A stretch of DNA of 5,496 nt, taken from CAYVKY01 sp964452115. GTDB lineage: Bacteria > Bacteroidota > Ignavibacteria > Tepidaquicellales > Tepidaquicellaceae. Below, one piece after another: positions 1-5,441 of the stretch. Both the position numbers and the translations under genes were made by a program. Location of the stretch: assembly GCA_964452115.1 (NCBI GenBank), contig CAYVKY010000141.1, positions 1 through 5,496 of the forward strand. The letters run 5' to 3'. The notes below the pieces were generated by a model. It did not search any database. It worked only from the letters and a program-made list of their open reading frames with translations, and was not told the DNA's origin. Each line of letters opens with the position of its first letter. Position 1 is the stretch's first letter.

Positions 1-30
1 CATCCGGGGTTCAGGAGAAAGAGAAACTCA

Positions 31-49
31 GTGCTACAAATATATCACC
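31..49 (-). repeat. Inverted copy A of a 19-bp dispersed motif
   Basis: The sequence gtgctacaaatatatcacc matches the reverse complement of 276-294 at 17 of 19 positions. It is followed by a short GC dyad (accc at 47-50 with gggt at 56-59). Read on the minus strand, the order is GC-rich dyad, then GGTGA, then an AT stretch, then TTTGTAGCAC, the same order as the plus-strand copy at 264-294. I infer that both are members of one dispersed palindromic repeat family, inserted or inverted in opposite orientations. Confidence 0.6.
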
Positions 50-112
50 CCTCCTGGGTTTCGTTTCAAGTTTTGTAATTCGAATATTATTCTTAACTCC
101 ATTGATAAATCA

Positions 113-159
113 TTTATTTTGGACATCGATGGTGTGGACAAACTCTTGTCCAAAATAAA
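113..159. repeat. 13-bp inverted repeat with an alternative inner hairpin
   Basis: The arms at 113-125 (tttattttggaca) and 147-159 are perfect reverse complements over 13 bp. A second hairpin lies inside: tggacaa at 135-141 pairs with ttgtcca at 146-152 around a four-base loop. The right arm can pair with either partner, so the two folds exclude each other. No gene is adjacent to give it a role. It could be a remnant of a mobile-element end, a protein-binding site or part of the repeat mosaic. Confidence 0.5.
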
Positions 160-160
160 G

Positions 161-264
161 TACAAATCAGTTGTAATTCTCTTTTTCACTCCGTAATTGT
201 AAATATTTTCCACACTCCGTAGTTGTTATTATTTTCCGTACTACATGATTGCAATTTCTTTCCT
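161..264. repeat. Degenerate 26-bp tandem repeat array, four units
   Basis: Units begin at 161, 187, 213 and 239, each exactly 26 bp. The units at 187 and 213 match at 22 of 26 positions. The unit at 239 matches the one at 187 at 17 of 26, and the unit at 161 matches the one at 213 at 14 of 26. The shared core is roughly CACTCCGTAgTTGTaAtTaTTTTCC. The next 26 bp, from 265, start with CACcgCGTAG and match more weakly (about 14 of 26), running into the hairpin repeat at 264-294. There is no unique spacer between units, so this is not a CRISPR array. Because 26 is not a multiple of three, the repeat does not encode a periodic peptide. Confidence 0.65.
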
Positions 265-294
265 CACCGCGTAGCGGTGAAATGTTTGTAGCAC
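264..294 (+). repeat. GC-rich hairpin repeat, copy B of the 19-bp motif
   Basis: tcaccgc (264-270) and gcggtga (274-280) form a 7-bp perfect stem around a gta loop. The tail AATGTTTGTAGCAC follows. Positions 276-294 are the inverted partner of 31-49. A GC palindrome followed by TGAA and a GTTTGTAG-like tail is a design I recognise from intergenic repeats of Bacteroidetes and relatives. I cannot confirm family membership without a genome-wide count. Confidence 0.65.
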
Positions 295-315
295 TTGAAT
301 GCATATTGACATTAT

Positions 316-340
316 ACCCCGCTAGGGGTTGAACGTTTAT
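316..340 (+). repeat. Second GC-rich hairpin of the same design
   Basis: acccc (316-320) pairs with ggggt (325-329) around GCTA, followed by tgaacgtttat. The tail resembles that after the 264-280 hairpin (tgaaatgtttgt). The stem starts 52 bp, twice the 26-bp period, downstream of the caccgc stem (265 against 317), which suggests the hairpins and the tandem array belong to one repeat lattice. Confidence 0.55.
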
Positions 341-366
341 TCCTATTCCCCGGCAGGCTAGCACGG

Positions 367-380
367 TCCTCGGAAGAGGA
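367..380 (+). repeat. Small hairpin with GGAA loop
   Basis: tcctc (367-371) pairs with gagga (376-380) around GGAA, a GNRA-type tetraloop if transcribed. It lies at the downstream edge of the repeat mosaic and is followed by four A residues. No role can be assigned. Confidence 0.4.
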
Positions 381-455
381 AAAATGCTAATACTACTGAT
401 AAAATAATTACGTATAAATGCTTATCAGATTCAGTAACACACTATAATTATAATT

Positions 456-470
456 GATTTATTTTTGATT
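456..470 (+). promoter_or_regulatory. Candidate promoter -7 element for gene 1
   Basis: TATTTTTG at 460-467 fits the Bacteroidetes -7 consensus TAnnTTTG. The 15 bp at 456-470 match 13 of 15 positions of 2782-2796, upstream of gene 2, at similar distances from the start codons (about 61 and 55 nt). This conservation between paralogues supports a shared promoter element. No good -33 TTTG box is visible about 20 bp upstream, so the call remains tentative. Confidence 0.4.
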
Positions 471-494
471 AGGTTATTTAATTCTGAGTAACCT
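471..494 (+). promoter_or_regulatory. Imperfect dyad in the putative 5' leader of gene 1
   Basis: aggtta (471-476) and taacct (489-494) form a 6-bp inverted repeat 12 bp apart, just after the -7-like element. Gene 2 also has a dyad in this position but with unrelated sequence. It could be a weak operator or leader hairpin, or chance in AT-rich DNA. Confidence 0.25.
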
Positions 495-528
495 TTTCTT
501 AGTAAATAAATTAATAAAATTATAGCAA

Positions 529-2613
529 ATGAAAAAATTTATTTTTACTCTTTTCTTGTTAATATTAATTGCGGCGGCCGCCCATTCCCAATGGAAACAG
601 CTGCCCGGTCCGCAGGGCGCGGACATAAGGAGTTTCGGGTATAAAAATCTGAATACACTATATTGCGGCACATTCGGCACGGGGTTTTTTATTTCAAACA
701 ATGCAGGTACAAGCTGGGCAGTATCTAATTCGGGTTTAACTGAAAACGGAAAATATATTTATTCGATTTTATATTTTAACTCCAAAATATTTATCGGCAC
801 TCAGGACGGTGTTTACAAGTCACTTGACGGCGGCGCTTCCTGGACTGCCACAGCAGCAATAAATGGAAATCCTATTATTTACTCAATTGTAAGCATCGGC
901 AGTACACTTTATATCGGAACTACCGGCGGTGCATACTATTCGTCCGATGAGGGCACAAGCTGGAATCCTACTGCATTAACTTCATTTCTGACTTTTCTTT
1001 TTACCGATAACACAAACCTGTTTGCAGGTCCAATTGGCGGTTTACAAAAATCTACCGATAATGGTGCTACCTGGGCGAATATTATAAACGGTATGCAGCC
1101 GGATATTTCAGTTTATGCTATGATTAAATTCAACGGAAGACTTTTTGCGGGAACAAATTACGGCGTTTATTACTCAATGGATGCGGGGAGCTCCTGGACG
1201 CAAATGAACACCGGTATTTCGTATCCTGATTTATATGTTTCAGATTTTACTTCTAATTCAACAAATCTTTTTGTATCGGTATCTGATGTGGGAATCTTCC
1301 GCCTTAATGCTGCTATGACAAATTGGACTCAGGTGAAAGCCGGAGATTATTCGAAATTATTCGGAAACAGTAACGAACTCCTTGCAGGAGCTACATCGGG
1401 GATGTTCAAGTCCGTAAATAACGGCGGTGCGTGGACAGACTGTAATAAGGGTTTGTGTGATATGACAATCCGCGCTTCTGCATCTACATCAGCAAGGGTT
1501 TATGCTGCATGCTATGCATCAAGTGCATGCAATTGCCTTTACAAGTCAGAAGACTTCGGGAGCACCTGGATGAATATCAGCCCCATTGCGGGTTTATCGA
1601 ATTTTATTTTGTGCGTTGACGCTAAAGGTACAAAAGTTTTTGCCGGCTCGAGATTAAGTTCGCTTTACAGGTCAACAAATTCAGGCAAGAGCTGGACGAA
1701 TCTTGATGTTGACGGATGGCTGAGAATTATATCGGTAGATATTAATAATGTTAATAATAATATTATTTATGCAGGCACATCAAATACTCACAGCGCTCCG
1801 AGCGGTGAAGTATATAAATCCACGGATAACGGTGACACATGGACTCAGATGACAGCTTTTCATAAACCGATATTTTGCCTGAAATCGCAAGGGGATTTGG
1901 TAATTGCAGCAACACAACCCGCGTTTTACCGGTCAACAGATGCAGGTGTAAACTGGCAGAGGATTGATTCGGTTTATATAAACTGTCTTGAGATGTCGGG
2001 AAAATATATTTATGCTTCAAAAGCGGACGGAGGACTGATTTCGTCTACGAATAAAGGTGCGACATGGTTTTCAATTACCAATAATATCGGTGATTCTAAT
2101 ATTACAAGTCTGGCTGCTATCAGCGGAAATGTAGTGTATGCGGGAACGGCATCAGGCGTATATTTATCCGTTGACGGCGGAAAAACCTGGAAAGCATATA
2201 ACAGTGGATTTTCATCTCTGTCGGTAACGTCCGTAACGGTAAATGATTCCTATGTTTTTGCAGGAATTGACGGCATGAGGATGTGGAGGAGACCTCAGAA
2301 TACCCCAAGGGCAAACCTTCTCAGCGAAGCCAATGACGGACTTGCTCCACAGGAATTTTCATTGAAGCAAAATTACCCCAATCCGTTCAACCCGGTTACG
2401 AAAATCAGTTTTGAAATTCCGGTGAATGCTTTCGTGAAACTTTCCGTGTATGATATACTGGGAAAAGAAATCGTTACCCTTGTTAATGAATATAAAACGC
2501 AGGGCAGCTATTCTGCGGAATTCAGCGGTAATCAGCTTTCCAGCGGAGTATATTTCTATAAACTGGAAACGCCCGGATTTACTGATATAAAGAGAATGAT
2601 TTTAATTAAATAA
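529..2613 (+). CDS. Secreted Asp-box beta-propeller protein with T9SS sorting domain (paralogue 1)
   Basis: This is a predicted exported protein of 694 residues with no assignable enzyme activity. Residues 1-20 form a signal peptide (MKK, a hydrophobic run, then AHS before Q21). Thirteen Asp-box repeats of the type SxDxGxxW follow, starting near residues 56, 98, 138, 175, 216, 259 (degenerate), 295, 340, 382, 431, 469, 506 and 547. Most are preceded by a YAGTxxGVY-like strand, which predicts one or two large beta-propellers. Residues 610-694 are a T9SS type A/FlgD-like sorting domain with NYPNPFNPVTKI at 615-626 and the ending KRMILIK. Cysteines 305, 310, 328, 334 and 336 cluster in the region of repeats 7-8 and are absent from the paralogue. 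The ATG is chosen because it opens the signal peptide; no Shine-Dalgarno precedes it. GH74 glucanases, sortilin and photosystem assembly factors share this fold, but nothing here points to any of them. The call is firm; the ligand is unknown. Confidence 0.93.
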   Translation: MKKFIFTLFLLILIAAAAHSQWKQLPGPQGADIRSFGYKNLNTLYCGTFGTGFFISNNAGTSWAVSNSGLTENGKYIYSILYFNSKIFIGTQDGVYKSLDGGASWTATAAINGNPIIYSIVSIGSTLYIGTTGGAYYSSDEGTSWNPTALTSFLTFLFTDNTNLFAGPIGGLQKSTDNGATWANIINGMQPDISVYAMIKFNGRLFAGTNYGVYYSMDAGSSWTQMNTGISYPDLYVSDFTSNSTNLFVSVSDVGIFRLNAAMTNWTQVKAGDYSKLFGNSNELLAGATSGMFKSVNNGGAWTDCNKGLCDMTIRASASTSARVYAACYASSACNCLYKSEDFGSTWMNISPIAGLSNFILCVDAKGTKVFAGSRLSSLYRSTNSGKSWTNLDVDGWLRIISVDINNVNNNIIYAGTSNTHSAPSGEVYKSTDNGDTWTQMTAFHKPIFCLKSQGDLVIAATQPAFYRSTDAGVNWQRIDSVYINCLEMSGKYIYASKADGGLISSTNKGATWFSITNNIGDSNITSLAAISGNVVYAGTASGVYLSVDGGKTWKAYNSGFSSLSVTSVTVNDSYVFAGIDGMRMWRRPQNTPRANLLSEANDGLAPQEFSLKQNYPNPFNPVTKISFEIPVNAFVKLSVYDILGKEIVTLVNEYKTQGSYSAEFSGNQLSSGVYFYKLETPGFTDIKRMILIK

Positions 2614-2631
2614 TTCTAATAAGGTTTTTTC

Positions 2632-2652
2632 AAACCACATAACCCTTGGTTT
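2632..2652 (+). repeat. Short hairpin after the gene 1 stop
   Basis: aaacca (2632-2637) pairs with tggttt (2647-2652) around a nine-base loop, 18 nt after the stop codon. It is weaker than the hairpin at 2660-2693 and may assist transcript ending or 3'-end protection, or it may be incidental. Confidence 0.3.
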
Positions 2653-2659
2653 AATTTCA

Positions 2660-2700
2660 GCGGAGAGCACTTGACCAAACATCTGCTCTCCGCAAAGTTT
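2660..2700 (+). terminator. Probable intrinsic terminator of gene 1
   Basis: gcggagagca (2660-2669) and tgctctccgc (2684-2693) form a perfect 10-bp GC-rich stem with a 14-base loop, followed after aaag by tttt and then att. It lies 46 nt beyond the stop codon. The T tract is short and offset, so efficiency is uncertain, but the stem is the strongest in the gap between the genes. It suggests that gene 2 is not simply read through from gene 1. Confidence 0.6.
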
Positions 2701-2781
2701 TATTCCGGCCGGGGTGTCCTTCCCGAAAACACTTAAGCATTAATACTTATTGATATTCAGTAGTACAAAATAAAATAAAAT

Positions 2782-2796
2782 CATTTAATTTTGATT
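2782..2796 (+). promoter_or_regulatory. Candidate promoter -7 element for gene 2
   Basis: TAATTTTG at 2786-2793 fits TAnnTTTG, and the surrounding 15 bp match 13 of 15 positions of 456-470 ahead of gene 1. A start site about 7 nt downstream, near 2800, would fall in the middle of the adjacent palindrome and give a leader of about 50 nt. A -33 TTTG box is not evident at the expected distance. Confidence 0.45.
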
Positions 2797-2810
2797 TGAC
2801 ATGTCAAATC
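2793..2810. promoter_or_regulatory. Perfect 18-bp palindrome, candidate operator of gene 2
   Basis: gatttgacatgtcaaatc is its own reverse complement over all 18 bases. Its first base is the last base of the -7-like element, so a dimeric regulator bound here would cover the expected transcription start. The matching position of gene 1 lacks it. The sequence alone does not identify a regulator; TetR-, MarR- and GntR-type proteins bind sites of this shape. As RNA it could instead form a hairpin of about 7 bp. Confidence 0.5.
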
Positions 2811-2835
2811 GTTGATTAAAAAAATCCTTAAAAAG

Positions 2836-2842
2836 AAAGAGG
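2836..2842 (+). promoter_or_regulatory. Shine-Dalgarno of gene 2
   Basis: AAAGAGG lies six bases before the ATG at 2849, a good match to the anti-Shine-Dalgarno. It fixes the start of gene 2 and contrasts with gene 1, whose start is preceded only by AT-rich sequence. Confidence 0.7.
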
Positions 2843-2848
2843 CAAATA

Positions 2849-4969
2849 ATGAAAAAAATATTATTTATTTTTATTTCATTTATTTTAATCGGGGCATTGC
2901 ATTCGCAATGGGAACACCTGACCGGACCGCAGGGGGCAAACATTCAGTCATTCGGATTTAAAAATCAATCCGTAATTTATGCCGGAAGTAACGGCACGGG
3001 TTTCTTCAGGTCAAATGACGGCGGACAAAGCTGGAAGCAGACAAATGCCGGCTTAACCGAGAACGGCAAATTTATCTATTCAATTTTATATCTGAACGGA
3101 AATATTTATGCCGGAACCGCCGAAGGTGTATTCCGTTCATCCGATAACGGAAATACCTGGCAGAATTTTAATGCGGGTATATCAGACTATACCGTCAATT
3201 CTCTCGCTAATTCCGGAACAAAAATTTATGCCGGAACAACAAACGGGGTTTACTACACAACCAATTCGGGAGTCACCTGGAATGCGACTGCAAATACAGA
3301 CGCCGTTTATTGTCTTTATATTGACGGCTCTGCGATTTATGCGGGAACATATTCATCGGAATTTTTAGTTAAATCCAATGACGGCGGTGCAAGCTGGGCA
3401 GCAAGTTCAAACGGATTGATATCTTATGTGTATCGTTTCACAAAATTCAAAAATAAATTGTATGCAGGCACTGCCTGGGGAGTATATACATCAACCGATA
3501 ATGGTGCAAGCTGGAATATATTCAATACAGGTGTTACACCCGCAGATGCTTATGTGAAGGATTTCGGAAATAACGGTACAAATTTATATGCAATTTTCTA
3601 CGGCGCGGGAGTCTTCCGGCTTTCCGGCGCAGGAACGGAATGGATAAAAGTGCTGAGCCAGACTCCTTATACATTGAACACAGGATTGAGTGCATTGTGC
3701 TGCGATAATAACATCGTATTGGCAGGCTTGACCGCGGGTATATACCGCTCTGAAGATAAAGGTGCAAGCTGGGCGGAGGCAAATCAGGGACTGACAGGCG
3801 ATTTATCGCCGGCTATGTTCAGCGTTACAAATTCAAAAATGTATCTCATCGGTGAATTTACAGGCAACGGTGATGACTGGCTTTATAGTTCTGATGACGA
3901 TGGAAGCAGCTGGTCGAATATAAGTATGAATCTTGTTAATCACGCTATAAATTCTTTGGATGCTTCGGGACAAAAAGTATATCTCGGTTGTGCCGGTGCG
4001 ATTCTTTATTCGTCAAACTCCGCAAGAACCTGGATGCAGGTGGATACACCGCTTTACAAGTATAACAACATTATCACAATCAGCAAAACAAATAATAATA
4101 TTATTTATCACTTACAAACCTGGCATCATCACGGTAAAAACCTGCGCGGCTTGTCAAAATCCACTGACAACGGTTTAACCTGGTGGGAAATTGACAGCAC
4201 AATTGATATATTCAATTCGGATTTTGTAACATTAACCGATAAAAATAATTTTATTTATCTTGGGACAAATAAATATTTTTACCGTTCATCGGACGGAGGA
4301 ACGTCATTCACGTTATTGTCGGACACATTTGGTGTTAACTCAATTTCGATTTCGGGAAATAATATTTATGCTTCAAAGTATGGCGGCGGAGTGATAAAAT
4401 CAAAGAACAATGGAAACACCTGGCAGAGCATAAATACAGGATTAACGGATTCGGTTGTAAACTGCCTTTCTGCCATATACGGCGATTATGTATATGCAGG
4501 CACCGGCACGGGAATGTATTGGACTACGGACGGCGGCTCGCACTGGAAAAAATTAAACGGCGGATTGGGTGCAAATAAAAATGTTCTGGCGATTATTCAG
4601 AATGATTCTTATGTCTATTGCAATATCGAAGGTGCAGGGCTGTACAGGCACGAACAGGTGATGGATGCGCCGGTTGCGATTAATCCTCAGGGAAAAAACA
4701 TTCCCAACGTATTTTCGCTGAAACAGAACTATCCGAATCCGTTTAATCCTGTTACGAAAATCGGATTTGACCTGCCGAAAGACGGTAATGTAAAACTTGT
4801 TGTTTATGACCTTCTCGGCAGGGAAGTATCGATGTTGGTTAATTCATTCAAAAAAGCAGGCACATATTCTTATGAATTTGACGGAAATAAACTTTCAAGC
4901 GGAGTATATTTCTATAAACTGGTAACGCCCGAATTCACTGACATAAAGAGAATGGTGCTCGTAAAATAG
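2849..4969 (+). CDS. Secreted Asp-box beta-propeller protein with T9SS sorting domain (paralogue 2)
   Basis: This is a 706-residue tandem paralogue of the preceding gene, collinear along its whole length. Residues 1-19 are a signal peptide ending LHS before Q20. Asp-box repeats start near residues 55, 97, 137, 176, 215, 258 (degenerate), 301, 348, 388, 438, 480, 518 and 559: the same 13, in the same register, as its neighbour. Repeat 9 has lost its glycine (SSNSARTW) and repeat 11 ends in F instead of W. The repeat leading to position 438 is the longest and carries TWHHHGK at 424-430. Residues 622-706 form the T9SS/FlgD-like sorting domain, with NYPNPFNPVTKI at 627-638 and the ending KRMVLVK. 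The protein is probably moved across the outer membrane by T9SS and then attached or released; ligand and activity are unknown. Conserved stretches shared with paralogue 1 include GPQGA and GLTENGK. The start is supported by AAAGAGG six bases upstream. A promoter and operator of its own are likely. Confidence 0.94.
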   Translation: MKKILFIFISFILIGALHSQWEHLTGPQGANIQSFGFKNQSVIYAGSNGTGFFRSNDGGQSWKQTNAGLTENGKFIYSILYLNGNIYAGTAEGVFRSSDNGNTWQNFNAGISDYTVNSLANSGTKIYAGTTNGVYYTTNSGVTWNATANTDAVYCLYIDGSAIYAGTYSSEFLVKSNDGGASWAASSNGLISYVYRFTKFKNKLYAGTAWGVYTSTDNGASWNIFNTGVTPADAYVKDFGNNGTNLYAIFYGAGVFRLSGAGTEWIKVLSQTPYTLNTGLSALCCDNNIVLAGLTAGIYRSEDKGASWAEANQGLTGDLSPAMFSVTNSKMYLIGEFTGNGDDWLYSSDDDGSSWSNISMNLVNHAINSLDASGQKVYLGCAGAILYSSNSARTWMQVDTPLYKYNNIITISKTNNNIIYHLQTWHHHGKNLRGLSKSTDNGLTWWEIDSTIDIFNSDFVTLTDKNNFIYLGTNKYFYRSSDGGTSFTLLSDTFGVNSISISGNNIYASKYGGGVIKSKNNGNTWQSINTGLTDSVVNCLSAIYGDYVYAGTGTGMYWTTDGGSHWKKLNGGLGANKNVLAIIQNDSYVYCNIEGAGLYRHEQVMDAPVAINPQGKNIPNVFSLKQNYPNPFNPVTKIGFDLPKDGNVKLVVYDLLGREVSMLVNSFKKAGTYSYEFDGNKLSSGVYFYKLVTPEFTDIKRMVLVK

Positions 4970-5003
4970 AAGTTTAGATTTTAAATAATCATTTTGAATT
5001 TTG

Positions 5004-5050
5004 CATTCCCAAGCCGGAGTCCCGACAGGTCGGGACAGGCATTGGGAATG
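5004..5050. repeat. Nested double palindrome after gene 2
   Basis: The outer arms cattcccaa (5004-5012) and ttgggaatg (5042-5050) pair over 9 bp. Past one bulged A, gcc (5013-5015) pairs with ggc (5038-5040). Inside lies a second palindrome, tcccgac (5020-5026) with gtcggga (5029-5035) around two bases. The whole can fold into one long interrupted hairpin. It starts 34 nt after the gene 2 stop and lacks a T tract, so it resembles a dispersed REP-like repeat more than a classic terminator, though it could still stabilise the 3' end of the transcript. Confidence 0.7.
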
Positions 5051-5081
5051 AGGGTAAATATATACTTTATAGCTTTTTATT

Positions 5082-5102
5082 CTCAATCCCAATCTCCGGA
5101 GA
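5082..5102. repeat. Partial second copy of the CAATCCCAA palindrome
   Basis: ctcaatcccaat (5082-5093) is the reverse complement of 5041-5052 with one mismatch. It is followed by tctccggaga (5093-5102), a perfect 10-bp palindrome sharing ccggag with 5014-5019. It looks like half of the repeat at 5004-5050, and its pairing with 5041-5052 would compete with the outer stem of that repeat. Confidence 0.5.
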
Positions 5103-5163
5103 CTGTGCAAAAATGAAAATTATTCGAGAGGTAAATATTAAATTAAATTATCCTAAACATAAG

Positions 5164-5183
5164 CCCACGGTTTCAACCGTGGG
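5164..5183. repeat. CCCACGGTT hairpin repeat
   Basis: cccacggtt (5164-5172) and aaccgtggg (5175-5183) form a perfect 9-bp stem with a two-base TC centre. This closely resembles a dispersed intergenic palindrome that I recall from Bacteroidetes and relatives; a copy count in the genome would confirm that. Confidence 0.65.
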
Positions 5184-5203
5184 TACGATGTAGTATTAAA
5201 TGC

Positions 5204-5221
5204 AAACCGTTTCAACGGTTT
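5204..5221. repeat. AAACCGTT hairpin repeat
   Basis: aaaccgtt (5204-5211) and aacggttt (5214-5221) form an 8-bp stem with the same TC centre as the preceding hairpin. The shared core ACCGT/ACGGT suggests a common family. The two repeats are separated by 20 bp. Confidence 0.6.
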
Positions 5222-5302
5222 CCAATAAATATCTGTAAATAAATTTATTTTTTTAATATTATCAAAAATAAATCAAATTGAAATAATTTGCCAAATATTT
5301 TA

Positions 5303-5320
5303 AAACCGTTTAAACGGTTT
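5303..5320. repeat. Perfect 18-bp AAACCGTTT palindrome
   Basis: aaaccgtttaaacggttt is a perfect palindrome differing from 5204-5221 only at the central two bases, TA in place of TC or GA when read on either strand. It is a third copy of the same core within 160 bp and is embedded in A/T-only sequence. Confidence 0.6.
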
Positions 5321-5384
5321 AAATAAAAATAACATTCTTTCCCACGACTGAAAGAGGCTGTGTGAAAATGCATCCAAACCCCCT

Positions 5385-5410
5385 CGTTCCGATGCTCCAG
5401 CGTCGGAACG
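5385..5410. repeat. GC-rich hairpin inside the MITE-like element
   Basis: cgttccgatgc (5385-5395) pairs with gcgtcggaacg (5400-5410) around TCCA, giving 11 pairs of which one is a T-G wobble. It is GC-rich, unlike the A/T-rich remainder of the element. A GTTCCGA...TCGGAAC palindrome of this kind looks like another dispersed repeat that may have inserted into, or been captured by, the element. Confidence 0.6.
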
Positions 5411-5419
5411 CTCTTGTTA

Positions 5420-5441
5420 AAACAATATATTATAATTGTTT
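5420..5441. repeat. AT-rich hairpin inside the MITE-like element
   Basis: aaacaat (5420-5426) pairs with attgttt (5435-5441) around atattata. It adds to the foldback character of the element. With only A/T and one G-C pair, it could be chance. Confidence 0.35.

Larger units (their letters stand above)
1..455. other. Gene-free repeat-rich region upstream of gene 1
   Basis: I see no convincing gene here. Positions 1-30 contain a GC-rich start (ccggggttcagg) that may be the edge of another palindrome cut by the window. The rest is built from short palindromes and tandem repeats listed separately. Positions 381-455 are AT-rich and hold nothing I can name. Two open frames cross the region (frame 2 to a TAA at 194-196, and a minus-strand frame at 167-364). 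Both run straight through the repeats, so they are probably not genes. Confidence 0.6.
4970..5352. other. Gene-free AT-rich region with palindromes after gene 2
   Basis: There is no credible coding region here. A minus-strand open frame at 4895-5110 overlaps the end of gene 2 and begins in the palindromic repeats, so I do not call it. The region holds the nested palindrome at 5004-5050, a partial related copy at 5082-5102 and three ACCGTT-type hairpins. The stretch 5222-5302 is nearly pure A/T and contains a 14-bp palindrome (5237-5250) followed by T residues, which could end transcription weakly. No conventional terminator follows gene 2 directly. Confidence 0.6.

Noticed and set aside
2..196. 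Open frame 2 from the window edge to TAA at 194-196, which could be the tail of an upstream gene
   Set aside because: It crosses the 19-bp motif, the 13-bp dyad and the start of the tandem array. In AT-rich DNA 64 open codons are not strong evidence and no family is recognisable. A gene tail cannot be fully excluded without upstream sequence.
161..290. CRISPR array
   Set aside because: The 26-bp units are contiguous with no spacers, diverge steadily, and no cas gene is present.
167..364. Minus-strand open frame of 65 codons
   Set aside because: It runs through the 26-bp tandem array and the GC hairpins, has no signal or domain, and looks like a translated intergenic repeat.
1506..1530. Repeated TGCATGC inside gene 1 as a regulatory repeat
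   Set aside because: It encodes the alanine- and cysteine-rich stretch in frame and is explained by local coding composition.
529..4969. Sialidase or GH74 glycosidase assignment from the Asp-box repeats
   Set aside because: Asp-boxes mark the fold only. I see no sialidase FRIP motif with its arginine triad and cannot locate the catalytic aspartates of GH74.
4895..5110. Minus-strand open frame of 71 codons
   Set aside because: It overlaps the well-supported 3' end of gene 2 on the opposite strand, and its N-terminal half is the translated nested palindrome.
5237..5254. AAATAAATTTATTT palindrome plus T run as an intrinsic terminator
   Set aside because: The stem is A/T only, too weak to call a terminator with confidence; it is mentioned in the region entry.
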